NCBI RefSeq assembly: GCF_000759715.1
Contig: NZ_BBLU01000003.1
Span: forward strand, 1-64,000
Origin: Demequina mangrovi
Lineage (GTDB): Bacteria > Actinomycetota > Actinomycetes > Actinomycetales > Demequinaceae
DNA length: 64,000 nucleotides
Direction of reading: 5' to 3'
Below are positions 19,266-31,018 of this stretch, piece by piece (position 1 is the first letter of the stretch; each line of letters begins with the position of its first letter). The position numbers and the translations under genes are program-made. The notes below the pieces were generated by a model. That model saw only the letters and a program-made list of their open reading frames with translations, made no database searches and was not told where the DNA came from.

Positions 19266-19685
19266 ATGACCTCCGCGATGGACCTCCACGGACCCGCCCA
19301 CGTGGCCCGCTACCTCGAGACCGACGGCGCCGACGGGCACGACTGGCGCCGCGGCACCACCGTCCTGCTTCTCACCACCATCGGCCGCAAGAGCGGCGAA
19401 GCGCGCACCAGCCCGCTGATCTACCGCGAGTGGGGCGATGCGTACCTCGTCGTCGCGTCCAAGGGCGGGGCCGATGCGCCGCCGGCGTGGTTCCTCAACC
19501 TCGCCGCGAACCCGGACGTGACGGTGCAGATCAGGGCCGAGAGGTTCGCGGCACGGGCCCGTACCGCCACTGCCGAGGAGAAGCCCGCGATGTGGGGCGC
19601 CATGGTCGAGGCGTGGCCCGACTACGACTCCTACCAGGCCGGCACCGAGCGCGAGATCCCCGTGGTGGTGCTCGAGCGCACGTAG
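19266..19685 (+). CDS. Deazaflavin (F420)-dependent nitroreductase-family protein
   Basis: Protein of 139 residues of the DDN/F420H2-dependent reductase family, recognised by TTIGRKSGEARTSPLIY, YLVVASKGGADAPPAWFLNL and NPDVTVQI. These small split-barrel proteins bind F420 or sometimes other flavins and reduce quinones or nitro compounds. The start ATG 19266 follows the sdaA stop by 32 bp, and an earlier in-frame start would run into sdaA. Whether this organism makes F420 cannot be seen in the window. Confidence 0.9.
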   Translation: MTSAMDLHGPAHVARYLETDGADGHDWRRGTTVLLLTTIGRKSGEARTSPLIYREWGDAYLVVASKGGADAPPAWFLNLAANPDVTVQIRAERFAARARTATAEEKPAMWGAMVEAWPDYDSYQAGTEREIPVVVLERT

Positions 19686-19741
19686 CCGCCCGCCTCCCCC
19701 GGTGCCGAGGAGTGTGGCGGAGCCCCGGGACCGGGCGCGAC

Positions 19742-19747
19742 TACCCT
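19742..19747 (+). promoter_or_regulatory. -10 box TACCCT, 6 nt before start
   Basis: TANNNT box ending 6 nt before GTG 19754. The same TACCCT hexamer precedes the dehydrogenase at 23134. Confidence 0.55.
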
Positions 19748-19753
19748 TGTGTG

Positions 19754-21622
<1,869 letters not shown>

Positions 21623-21723
21623 GATCGCCTACCAACCCTGCCCCGGGGTCAGGGTCGCGACCTCGGTCCCGCGCGCGGCGCCCGTCGCTGATGCTTAATG
21701 GACTCACCCGAAGGAGAGTCCCC

Positions 21724-23079
21724 GTGAGCGAACGCACCGTCCCGATCGCAGGCATGACCTGCGCGGCGTGCGAGCGCACCGTGACCGCGGCGGTGCTGGG
21801 CCTCCCCGGGATCGAGTCCGCGAGCGCGGATCGACGCGCGGGCCGCCTTGCCATCGCGGGCCGCAGCCTCCCCTCCGACGCCGACGTGGACGCCGCGCTC
21901 GCGGACACCCCGTACTCGGTCGGCACGCGCCCGTGGCTCAACCGCGACCCCTTCGTGTGGCGCGACCTCCTGGTCGCAGTCGCGGTCGTCGGGATGCTCG
22001 CGGCGGCCGCCTGGACGCTCGGGCTCGCCTCCCGCGTGCAGGACCTCACCTCCGGCGCCTCCGCGGGCTCGGCGGTGGTGGTGCTCGGACTCGGTGTCGC
22101 GGCCTCGGTGTCGACATGCATGGCCCTGGTCGGCGGGCTCGTGGTCTCGCTCGCGGCGTCGGTCCCGTCGCGCGCCTCCGGCATCGCCCGACTGCGCCCG
22201 CATCTCGCCTTTAACGGCGGGCGGATCGTGGGGTTCACCGCGCTCGGCGCGGTCATCGGGCTCGTGGGCCGCTCGCTCGCGCCGTCGGGGCTCCTGCTCG
22301 CCGTCGTGGTCCTGCTCGCGGCGTCGGTCATGGCCATCGTGGGGGTCCGCCTCACCGAGACCTCGCCTCGGGTCGCCGCCTGGCAGCTCTCGCTGCCGGG
22401 CCGCTGGGGCGCCTGGGTGCGCGGCGCCTCGGCGGACGATGCGCGGGGCGGTACGCCGCGCGCGCTCGGCATGGGCGCCGCGACCTTCTTCCTGCCGTGC
22501 GGGTTCACGCAGGCGGTGCAGGTGTACGCGCTGTCCACGGGGAGCGCCCGCGAGGGCGCACTGGTCATGGGCCTGTTCGCGATCGGCACCACGCCGGGCC
22601 TGCTCGCCGCAGGTGCGGCTGCCGGGGCCGCCGCAACGTCCCGCCGTCCTGGGGCCGGGCGCGTGCTGAGGGGCATCGGCGTCGCCGTGATCGCGTTCGC
22701 GCTGGTGACGGCCTCCGGCGCGATCACGCAGCTGGCTCCGGGCCTCGGCACGACCGCCGTGACCGCCACCGAGCGCACCCCGAACGTGAGCGACGTCGGC
22801 GGTGTCCAGCACGTCACGACCCAGGTGGTGGACGACGGCTACTCGCCGGCGACCACGGTGGTCTATGTCGACGAGCCCGTCGCGTGGACGCTCGAGCCGG
22901 TCTACCAGGGCTGCCAGAGCGCGATCGACGCGCCATCGCTCGGGCTCGACCGGCTGATGGTGCTGTTCGACGCGGAGACGGTGGAGTTCACGCCGACGGA
23001 GACGGGGACCTACCGGTACTCGTGCGCGATGGGGATGTACACCGGCGAGTTCGTCGCGATCGAGCGGCCCGACCCCTGA
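21724..23079 (+). CDS. HMA - TauE/DsbD-like - cupredoxin fusion membrane protein
   Basis: Protein of 451 residues combining three parts. An N-terminal heavy-metal-associated domain carries GMTCAACERT (CxxC near residue 15). A six-helix sulfite-exporter/DsbD-like region follows (about 75-340), with PCGFTQAVQVY in the second half. The C-terminal cupredoxin-like domain has Cys/Met ligands in QGCQSAI and YSCAMGMYTG. The combination indicates copper capture, membrane transfer and delivery. The start GTG 21724 follows GGAGA; ATG 21691 is an alternative. There is no P-type ATPase or chaperone beside it. Confidence 0.85.
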   Translation: MSERTVPIAGMTCAACERTVTAAVLGLPGIESASADRRAGRLAIAGRSLPSDADVDAALADTPYSVGTRPWLNRDPFVWRDLLVAVAVVGMLAAAAWTLGLASRVQDLTSGASAGSAVVVLGLGVAASVSTCMALVGGLVVSLAASVPSRASGIARLRPHLAFNGGRIVGFTALGAVIGLVGRSLAPSGLLLAVVVLLAASVMAIVGVRLTETSPRVAAWQLSLPGRWGAWVRGASADDARGGTPRALGMGAATFFLPCGFTQAVQVYALSTGSAREGALVMGLFAIGTTPGLLAAGAAAGAAATSRRPGAGRVLRGIGVAVIAFALVTASGAITQLAPGLGTTAVTATERTPNVSDVGGVQHVTTQVVDDGYSPATTVVYVDEPVAWTLEPVYQGCQSAIDAPSLGLDRLMVLFDAETVEFTPTETGTYRYSCAMGMYTGEFVAIERPDP

Positions 23080-23120
23080 CCTCTCGGGCACGCGGCAACA
23101 CCCGCGACACACGGCCCGCG

Positions 23121-23126
23121 TACCCT
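23121..23126 (+). promoter_or_regulatory. -10 box TACCCT, 7 nt before start
   Basis: TANNNT box ending 7 nt before ATG 23134, indicating a leaderless transcript. Confidence 0.6.
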
Positions 23127-23133
23127 TTTCCGC

Positions 23134-24204
23134 ATGGATGTCGCGATCGTCGGAGCCACCGGGGACATCGGCCGGGCGATCTGCGGATCCCTGATCGAGC
23201 ACGGTGAGCTGGGGCCCACGAGCCGTCTGCAGCTGGTCGGACGGGAGGGCGGCGCCTCGGGCGACGCGATCCACGGGCTGCGCGTCGACCTCATCGACGC
23301 GCACGACGAGCGCGCGCCCCACATCGACGTCGCGACCCGACCCGAGGACGTGGTCGCCGACGTCATCGTCATCGCCGCCGGCGCCACCGTGCCGACGGGG
23401 ACCGGCCAGGTGGTCGACCGCGACAAGCTCGCCGAGGGCAACCGGCGCTTGTTCGAGCAGTACGCCGACGCCCTCGCCGCGCACGGCTCCGGCCACGAGG
23501 TCGTGATCGTCGTCTCCAACCCGGTCGAGCTCGCGGTCGAGGTCTTCGCGCGCCGCCTAGGCCGCCACCGCGTCATCGGCATGGGCGCATGGCTCGACAC
23601 GCTGCGCTTCCGCCGCGAGATCGCGGCGACGCTGGGGATCCGCCGCCAACGGGTGGGCGGCTTCGTCGCGGGCCAGCACGGCGACCGGATGGTGCCGCTG
23701 TGGTCGAGCGTGCGGCTCCGCGGCCTCGACCCGGACGAGCGCGCCGAGATCGTCGACCGCCTGCGCGGCGAGCGGACCCTCGCCTCGTTCCGCTCCGAGG
23801 TGACCGCCGCGAAGCAGCGCGTCGCCGGGGAGCCGGACGTCCGTGGGGCCTTCGCCGCGATCGACACCTACCCGCCGGACATCCAGGCGGTGATCCGGCC
23901 CTACCTCACGCACCAGAGCGGCGCCAAGACCGCGTACGGCACCGCCAATGCGACCGTCGACCTCATCCGCACGGTGCTCGACGGCCGCGACATCGTGGTG
24001 GCCGGCCAGGTGCTGCTCGACGGCGAGATCGAGCTGGGCGGGATCCCGTGGCGCGGGGTGCTGGGCGTGCCCGTCGCGGTCGGCCCCGAGGGCTGGTCGA
24101 AGGTGCTGCTCGACGACCTCGCTCCCGACGAGACGCGCGTGCTGTGGGAGGTCGCCCAGTCCATCAACGAGTCCCTGGTCGCATGGGGAGGCGGTGCGCG
24201 ATGA
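23134..24204 (+). CDS. Lactate/malate dehydrogenase-family protein, atypical
   Basis: NAD-dependent 2-hydroxyacid dehydrogenase fold of 356 residues. The N-terminus has GATGDIG, then VSNPVE (conserved Asn), LDTLRFR (substrate-binding Arg171 region) and the catalytic His in GQHGDRMVPLWS. The active-site loop reads ATVPTGTGQVVDRDKL, in which the position of the MDH Arg or LDH Gln that selects the substrate is not recognisable. The reaction may therefore differ from both (inference). It is translationally coupled to an ACT-like partner. Confidence 0.82.
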   Translation: MDVAIVGATGDIGRAICGSLIEHGELGPTSRLQLVGREGGASGDAIHGLRVDLIDAHDERAPHIDVATRPEDVVADVIVIAAGATVPTGTGQVVDRDKLAEGNRRLFEQYADALAAHGSGHEVVIVVSNPVELAVEVFARRLGRHRVIGMGAWLDTLRFRREIAATLGIRRQRVGGFVAGQHGDRMVPLWSSVRLRGLDPDERAEIVDRLRGERTLASFRSEVTAAKQRVAGEPDVRGAFAAIDTYPPDIQAVIRPYLTHQSGAKTAYGTANATVDLIRTVLDGRDIVVAGQVLLDGEIELGGIPWRGVLGVPVAVGPEGWSKVLLDDLAPDETRVLWEVAQSINESLVAWGGGAR

Positions 24205-24656
24205 GCACGATCACCCAGCGCTGGTTCGCCTTCATCGAGGTCGAGGACCGCTCCGGCGCGTCCGCAGCCCTCACCGGGGTCTTCTCCGAGCGGGGCGTGA
24301 GCTTCGGCTCGGTGTCGACGCTCGACGTGCACGACGGCCGCGGCACCATGTCGGTCGAGTTCGCGGCGTCCGAGCGCCTCGCGCAGGTGCTGGTCCGCAC
24401 GCTCGAGCGGCTCGCGGTCGTGGTGTCGGTGGCGCTCGTCCGGGCGGACGATGCGGGCGTGAGGGCCGTCGCGGTCCTCACCGGGATCCCGTCCGAGCCC
24501 GAGGTGCCCGCCGAGGTGAGCGTGCATCGTCACGACGACGCCGCCGGAGGGATCACGATGCTCGTGGGCCCGCTGCCGTCCGTGAGCGCGGCCGTCGCTG
24601 AGCTGCGCCCGCGCGGGGCCACCGTCCAGGCGCTCACGGTCCTGCCCCCGCGCTGA
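24201..24656 (+). CDS. ACT-like regulatory protein coupled to the dehydrogenase
   Basis: Protein of 151 residues whose ATG overlaps the dehydrogenase stop (ATGA). The N-terminal 75 residues (FIEVEDRSGASAALTGVF, RGVSFGSVSTL) have the beta-alpha-beta look of an ACT domain as in acetolactate synthase small subunits; the C-terminal half may be a second, weaker copy. It probably binds an amino acid or effector and could regulate the neighbouring dehydrogenase (inference). A GGACGATGCG copy encodes the ADDAG segment. Confidence 0.7.
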   Translation: MSTITQRWFAFIEVEDRSGASAALTGVFSERGVSFGSVSTLDVHDGRGTMSVEFAASERLAQVLVRTLERLAVVVSVALVRADDAGVRAVAVLTGIPSEPEVPAEVSVHRHDDAAGGITMLVGPLPSVSAAVAELRPRGATVQALTVLPPR

Positions 24657-24674
24657 GGCTCCCGGCGCCGGCGA

Positions 24675-24730
24675 CCGTCAGCGCCCCATGGCGCGCACGC
24701 GAGGCGCGAGAGCGCCCGTCAGCGCCCCAT
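24675..24730. repeat. Direct repeat, two copies of CCGTCAGCGCCCCAT
   Basis: Identical 15-mers at 24675-24689 and 24716-24730, 41 nt apart, in the spacer between converging genes. The period and position resemble the 42-nt repeat at 16537-16596. Confidence 0.7.
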
Positions 24731-24771
24731 TCGGGGGAGCGGTGCCGTCGCCAGCCCCGGACGGGCCGAGA

Positions 24772-25896
24772 TCAGCCCGCCTGGTACGGGCTGACCACGA
24801 TGTCGACGCGCTGGAACTCCTTGAGGTCCGAGTAGCCGGTGGTGGCCATCGACCGGCGCAGCGCGCCCATGAGGTTCGACGTGCCGTCGGCGTGCGTGCC
24901 GGGGCCGAAGAGGATCTCGTCGAGGGTGCCCGTCGTGCCCACGTGGACGCGCTCGCCGCGCGGCAGCTCCGAGTGGTGCGCCTCGGGACCCCAGTGGAAG
25001 CCGGCGCCGGGCGCCTCCTCTGCGCGCGCGAGCGCCGCGCCGAGCATGATCGCGTCCGCGCCGCACGCGATCGCCTTGACGATGTCGCCCGAGCGGCCCA
25101 GGCCGCCGTCCGCGATGACGTGCACGTAGCGGCCGCCCGACTCGTCGAGGTAGTCGCGACGCGCGGCGGCGACGTCGGACACCGCGGTCGCCATGGGCGC
25201 GTGGATGCCGAGCGTGGTGCGCGTGGTCTGCGCCGCACCGCCGCCGAAGCCGACAAGCACGCCCGCCGCGCCGGTGCGCATGAGGTGCAGGGCCGCCTGG
25301 TAGGTCGAGGCGCCGCCGACGATCACGGGGACGTCGAGGTCGTAGATGAACTTCTTGAGGTTGAGCGGCTCGGCGCCGTCGGAGACGTGCTCGGCGGACA
25401 CCGTGGTGCCGCGGATGACGAAGAGGTCCACGCCGGCCTTGAGCACCGTCTCGTAGTGCTCCTGCGTGCGCTGCGGGCTGAGCGCGCCCGCCACGACCAC
25501 GCCGGCCGCGCGGATCTCCTGGAGGCGCGCGGTGATGAGCTCGTCCTTGATGGGCTCGCGGTAGAGCTCCTGCATGCGCGCGGTGGCGTCCGCCGGATCC
25601 AGAGCGGCGATCTCCTCGAACACCGCGGCGGGGTCCTCGTACCGGGTCCACAGGCCCTCGAGGTCGAGCACGCCGAGGCCGCCGGCGTTGCCGAGAGCGA
25701 TCGCCGTCGCCGGGCTCATCACGGAGTCCATGGGCGCGCCGATGACGGGGATCTCGAACTGGAAGGCGTCGATCTGCCAGCCGAGGCTCACCACCTTCGG
25801 GTCGCGCGTGCGCCGCGAGGGCACCACCGCGATGTCGTCGAAGGAATAGGCGCGGCGTCCGCGCTTGCCGCGGCCGATCTCGATCTCGTTGCTCAC
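24772..25896 (-). CDS. guaB3: GuaB3-family IMP dehydrogenase-related protein
   Basis: TIM-barrel protein of 374 residues in the IMPDH/GMP-reductase superfamily, the actinobacterial GuaB3 type (N-terminal EIEIGRGKRGRRAYSFDDI). It lacks the CBS pair. In place of the IMPDH loop with the catalytic Cys (GSICTTR in the GuaB of this window) it has GFGGGAAQTTRTTLG, with no Cys there. This is a family trait, so the activity is not ordinary IMP dehydrogenase; GMP-reductase-like or regulatory roles are possible. The start GTG 25896 is preceded by a TAGGCT box. Confidence 0.9.
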   Translation of the reverse strand: MSNEIEIGRGKRGRRAYSFDDIAVVPSRRTRDPKVVSLGWQIDAFQFEIPVIGAPMDSVMSPATAIALGNAGGLGVLDLEGLWTRYEDPAAVFEEIAALDPADATARMQELYREPIKDELITARLQEIRAAGVVVAGALSPQRTQEHYETVLKAGVDLFVIRGTTVSAEHVSDGAEPLNLKKFIYDLDVPVIVGGASTYQAALHLMRTGAAGVLVGFGGGAAQTTRTTLGIHAPMATAVSDVAAARRDYLDESGGRYVHVIADGGLGRSGDIVKAIACGADAIMLGAALARAEEAPGAGFHWGPEAHHSELPRGERVHVGTTGTLDEILFGPGTHADGTSNLMGALRRSMATTGYSDLKEFQRVDIVVSPYQAG

Positions 25897-25904
25897 GGGC
25901 CACT

Positions 25905-25910
25905 AGCCTA
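25905..25910 (-). promoter_or_regulatory. -10 box TAGGCT, 8 nt before guaB3
   Basis: TANNNT box with an 8-nt gap to GTG 25896; a leaderless or very short-leader transcript. Confidence 0.45.
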
Positions 25911-26003
25911 TCGCCCGTACACCTGCGCACACACGGGACGATGCGGGACCCGCCTGTGGACAGGTGTGCGCCGGGTGTCGGACGGGCGTGCCAGGCTAGG
26001 ACC

Positions 26004-26771
26004 ATGAGCTGGCTCGACGAGACCATGGTGGGCTTCGACACCGAGACGACGGGCGTGTCCACCGCGACCGACCGCATCGTCACCGCGGCGGTGATCACGC
26101 GACGCGGGGACGAGGTCACCACCCGCACGTGGCTGATCGACCCGGGGGTCGACATCCCGGCCTCCGCGAGCGCGGTGCACGGCATCTCGACGGAGAAGGC
26201 GCGCGCCGAGGGCGTCCAGCCCCCGGAGGCGCTCGAGGAGATCGCGTCGCTGCTGGCGGAGGCGCTCGACGCGGGCTTCCCGGTGGTGGCCTTCAACGCG
26301 CAGTTCGACCTCACGCTGCTCGAGCACGAGCTCGCGCGCCACGGGCTGCCCTCGCTCGCCTCGCGTCTCGACCGCGAGGAGGTGCGCCCGGTGATCGACC
26401 CGCTGGTGCTGGACCGCAAGCTCGATCAGTACCGCAAGGGCAAGCGCAAGCTCATCGACCTGTGCACGCTGTACGCGGTCAAGGTGGATGCGGACGATCT
26501 CCACGCCGCGGATGCGGACGTCCTCGCGACGCTCGACCTTGTCCAGGCGCTCGCCTCGGCCCACCCGACCATGCGGGAGACCTCCCTGGACTCGCTGCAC
26601 GACCTCCAGGCCGCCGCCCACCACGACTGGGCCGTCCGCTTCGGCGCATGGCTCAAGTCGAAGGGCACCACGGACGACCTGCCCGACCCGATCTGGCCCG
26701 TGGCCGCCCCCGCGCTCGCGCTGGCCTCGCCGGGTGGCGCAGACGAGGGCGGCGCCGGCCTGCTCTTCTAA
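26004..26771 (+). CDS. DnaQ-like DEDDh 3'-5' exonuclease
   Basis: Single exonuclease domain of about 180 residues plus a C-terminal region, 255 residues in all. ExoI is FDTETTGV, ExoII is VAFNAQFDLTLL, and ExoIII is the HAADADVLAT segment with the DEDDh His. It is related to the epsilon proofreading subunit, but in actinobacteria such proteins usually act as accessory nucleases, so a replication role is not implied. The start ATG 26004 gives a normal N-terminus; an upstream ATG at 25941 would add 21 residues of no family match. Confidence 0.9.
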   Translation: MSWLDETMVGFDTETTGVSTATDRIVTAAVITRRGDEVTTRTWLIDPGVDIPASASAVHGISTEKARAEGVQPPEALEEIASLLAEALDAGFPVVAFNAQFDLTLLEHELARHGLPSLASRLDREEVRPVIDPLVLDRKLDQYRKGKRKLIDLCTLYAVKVDADDLHAADADVLATLDLVQALASAHPTMRETSLDSLHDLQAAAHHDWAVRFGAWLKSKGTTDDLPDPIWPVAAPALALASPGGADEGGAGLLF

Positions 26772-26789
26772 TCCGCCGAAGGGCGCGAG

Positions 26790-26817
26790 CCGTCGGACGA
26801 GGCGCATCGTCCGGCGG
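26790..26817 (+). terminator. Hairpin terminator containing the GGACGATGC motif
   Basis: An 11-bp stem with one G-U pair (CCGTCGGACGA against TCGTCCGGCGG) and a 6-nt loop, 19 bp after the exonuclease stop. The right half is an exact inverted motif copy (26804-26812). Confidence 0.7.
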
Positions 26818-26923
26818 GACTGTACGCGCGGGCCATGCCCGAGCCTTCCGCTCGCCCTCGCGGCGGTCAGCGACGCCCGGATCCGGGGATAGTGTCGGAG
26901 GACACACCTACCCGGAGGTCACA

Positions 26924-28201
26924 ATGACGTGGTCCACCACGGAGGCCGCCGCCCCTACAGGGGCCGGCCCTCTCACCGATGCGCTCTCCCAGCTCGACAA
27001 CGCGCTGGAGCACCTCGGCATCAACGGCGGCATCAAGAAGATGCTCACCACCCCGCGACGCGAGCTCATGGTGAGCGTCCCGCTGCGCCGCGATGACGGC
27101 TCGATCGCCGTCTACTCGGGCTACCGGGTGCAGCACAACTTCTCGCGCGGCCCCGCCAAGGGCGGCCTGCGCTACTCCCCCTCGGTCGACCTCGACGAGG
27201 TGCGCGCGCTCGCCATGTGGATGACATGGAAGTGCGCGCTCGTCGACGTGCCGTACGGCGGCGCGAAGGGCGGCATCGCCATCGATCCACGCGAGCACTC
27301 GCAGGCCGAGCTCGAGCGCGTCACCCGCCGCTACACCTCGGAGATCCTGCCCATCATCGGCCCGACCAAGGACATCCCGGCGCCGGACATCGGCACCGAC
27401 GAGCGCACGATGGCGTGGATGATGGACACCTACTCCGCCGCGATGGGCCACACCGTGCCGGGCGTGGTGACGGGCAAGCCCGTGAGCCTCGGCGGCTCGT
27501 ACGGACGCGCCTCGGCGACGTCGCGCGGGGTCGCGCACATCGCGCTGATGGCGCTCGCCGCACGCGGGATGGACCCGTCGCGGACCACCGCCTCGGTGCA
27601 GGGCTTCGGCAAGGTCGGCCGGGACGCCGCGCGCTTCCTCGCCGCCGCGGGGGTCAAGGTGCTCGCGGTGAGCGACATCGACGGCGCGGTGTACGACGAG
27701 CGCGGGCTCGACATCGGTCGCCTGTCCGAGCACGCGGAGCGCCACGGCTCGGTCGAGGGCTTCGAGGGCACCGAGGCGATCGACCCCGCCTCCATCCTCA
27801 CGCTCGACGTCGACCTCGTGGTCCCGGCTGCAGTCGAGGGGGTCCTCACCGCCGAGAACGCCGGTCGGGTGCGGGCGAGCATCGTGGTCGAGGGCGCGAA
27901 CGGCCCCACCACGCGCGAGGCCGATGCGATCCTCAACGACGCCGGGGTCCTCGTGGTGCCGGACATCCTGGCGAACGCGGGCGGCGTGGTCGTGTCGTAC
28001 TTCGAGTGGGTGCAGGCGAACCAGGCGTACCAGTGGTCGGAACGCGACGTGAATGACCGGCTCGAGGAGCGCATGACGCGCGCGTGGCACGACGTGGTCG
28101 ACTACGCGGGCGCGCACGGGCTCTCGTACCGCGAGGCGGCCACGGCCCTCGCGGTCCAGCGCGTCACGGAGGCCCATCGCCTGCGGGGCCTCTACCCCTG
28201 A
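26924..28201 (+). CDS. gdhA: Glutamate dehydrogenase
   Basis: Interconverts glutamate and 2-oxoglutarate plus ammonia with NAD(P). It has 425 residues, the compact hexameric RocG/GudB-like class. Signatures are RVQHNFSRGPAKGGLRYSP (substrate-binding Lys), CALVDVPYGGAKGGI with the catalytic Lys region, PAPDIGTDERTMAWMMD, and the Rossmann motif VQGFGKVGRDAARFL. The start ATG 26924 follows CCGGAGGTCACA. The coenzyme cannot be fixed by eye. A 19-bp inverted repeat follows the stop. Confidence 0.95.
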   Translation: MTWSTTEAAAPTGAGPLTDALSQLDNALEHLGINGGIKKMLTTPRRELMVSVPLRRDDGSIAVYSGYRVQHNFSRGPAKGGLRYSPSVDLDEVRALAMWMTWKCALVDVPYGGAKGGIAIDPREHSQAELERVTRRYTSEILPIIGPTKDIPAPDIGTDERTMAWMMDTYSAAMGHTVPGVVTGKPVSLGGSYGRASATSRGVAHIALMALAARGMDPSRTTASVQGFGKVGRDAARFLAAAGVKVLAVSDIDGAVYDERGLDIGRLSEHAERHGSVEGFEGTEAIDPASILTLDVDLVVPAAVEGVLTAENAGRVRASIVVEGANGPTTREADAILNDAGVLVVPDILANAGGVVVSYFEWVQANQAYQWSERDVNDRLEERMTRAWHDVVDYAGAHGLSYREAATALAVQRVTEAHRLRGLYP

Positions 28202-28212
28202 CCCCGGTCGAC

Positions 28213-28288
28213 TCCCAATGACAGATGTGACGGGTGGGACTGACGTCGGCGAGCACGCCGGTCACATCTGTCACATCTGTCATTGGGA
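28213..28288. repeat. Long inverted repeat between converging genes
   Basis: Perfect 19-bp arms beginning TCCCAATGACAGATGTGAC (28213-28231) and mirrored at 28270-28288, with a 38-nt loop that contains an extra GTCACATCT copy. The arms are much less GC-rich than the surroundings. It may act as a bidirectional terminator for gdhA and the TSUP gene, or be a small miniature element. Confidence 0.75.
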
Positions 28289-28297
28289 ATCGGAGGG

Positions 28298-29047
28298 CTA
28301 GGCGAGGAGGTAGCGGACCAGCATCCCCACGCTCATCACCACGATGAGCACGCGCAGCACCACGGGGTTCACCTTGAACAGCACGTGCGAGGCGACGTAG
28401 GAGCCCACCAGCTGGCCGCCGATCATCGCGCCGCCGACCGCCCACGCGATCTGCCCCGCGAAGGCGAAGACCAGCAGAGACGCGACGTTGGTCGCGAAGT
28501 TGAGCGTCTTGGCCACCGCGGTCGACCGCACGAGCGACTGCGCCCGCAGCGTCACGCCCGCGAGCGCGAAGAGCGAGCCCGTGCCGGGCCCGAAGGCGCC
28601 GTCGTACGCGCCGATCGCCGGCACCACGGTCGCCTCGTAGGGCGCGGCCGACATCCGCTCACGGTCGGGCGGCTGATGCGCCTTGGGCACGAAGGCGAAG
28701 TAGGCGGCGATCACCGCGAGCACCACGGGGATGATGACCCGCAGCGGCTCGGGGTCCGCGAACTGGATGGCCACCGAGCCCGCGACGGACCCGAGGAAGG
28801 CCCAGAGCATCGGCCAGCGCGCATCGGACCATCGCACGCGACGGCGGCGGATCACCTGCCACGTCGCCATGCCGGTGCCGAAGGACCCCTGGAGCTTGTT
28901 GGTGCCGAGCGCCTGCAGCGGAGGCACCCCCGCGAGGAGCAGGGCGGGCAGCGTCAGCAGCCCGCCCCCTCCCGCGAGCGTGTCGAGGAACCCCGCCAGC
29001 AGCGCGACGACCGCCAGGATCGCGAGCGTCTGCCAGGCGAGGTCCAC
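28298..29047 (-). CDS. TSUP (TauE/SafE) family membrane permease
   Basis: Membrane protein of 249 residues with about eight hydrophobic helices in two repeats. The conserved N-terminal GFLDTLAGGGGLLTLPALL and the second-repeat segment GAYDGAFGPGTGSLFAL mark the TSUP family, which exports small anions such as sulfite or organosulfonates. The GTG start lies 16 bp past the guaB stop, so it is probably co-transcribed with guaB. The substrate is not identifiable. Confidence 0.88.
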   Translation of the reverse strand: MDLAWQTLAILAVVALLAGFLDTLAGGGGLLTLPALLLAGVPPLQALGTNKLQGSFGTGMATWQVIRRRRVRWSDARWPMLWAFLGSVAGSVAIQFADPEPLRVIIPVVLAVIAAYFAFVPKAHQPPDRERMSAAPYEATVVPAIGAYDGAFGPGTGSLFALAGVTLRAQSLVRSTAVAKTLNFATNVASLLVFAFAGQIAWAVGGAMIGGQLVGSYVASHVLFKVNPVVLRVLIVVMSVGMLVRYLLA

Positions 29048-29062
29048 GCGCGGGCCGCGGCG

Positions 29063-30586
<1,524 letters not shown>

Positions 30587-30676
30587 AGTGCCGCGAAGAG
30601 GGCCGACAGCACGGCCCCGGCGCCCTCGTATCGGCGCCGCACCGGTCGACGGCGCGCGCGGACGGCCGAACGCCAG

Positions 30677-30696
30677 AAGTAAGGCTCGCCTCACTT
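30677..30696. promoter_or_regulatory. Candidate DtxR/IdeR-like iron box
   Basis: AAGTAAGGC and GCCTCACTT pair at 8 of 9 positions around TC. The AGGCTNGCCT core resembles actinobacterial iron-regulator boxes. It lies about 100 bp upstream of guaB and 320 bp upstream of the WhiB-like gene; which gene it serves is unknown. Confidence 0.3.
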
Positions 30697-30713
30697 CGAG
30701 CCGCCTCGCCGCG

Positions 30714-30727
30714 TGAGAGCGCTCACA
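30714..30727. promoter_or_regulatory. Candidate LacI-type operator (CebR/CelR-like)
   Basis: TGAGAGCGCTCACA matches 12 of 14 positions of the TGGGAGCGCTCCCA operator known for CebR/CelR regulators, with the GAGCGCTC centre intact. Confidence 0.3.
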
Positions 30728-31018
30728 GGAGAACGGGCGGCAAAGTGCCTGGTAGATCGAATTTTGTCGGACAATACGTCGCGATTGCCGTCACGCTTCC
30801 CCCTGGAGGCAATTGACACGCGTAAAAAAGTGACGGGAATTGGTCAAATCGGGCCTTCCCATCCACCAGGGACGATGTTATGAATGGCGGTGGGGGGACG
30901 TGAACGGCACCGGCCACAAGCCGACTGTCGGACACATGAGAAGGACGACCAGCAACGATTCTGAGCGGCAATGGCGCCGCTCGTGGGGAGAATCGAGACA
31001 ACCCAAAAAGGGGGCGCG

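Noticed and set aside
24772-25896. Second true IMP dehydrogenase
   Set aside because: The catalytic loop lacks the Cys and the CBS domains are absent, fitting the GuaB3 group rather than a duplicate GuaB.
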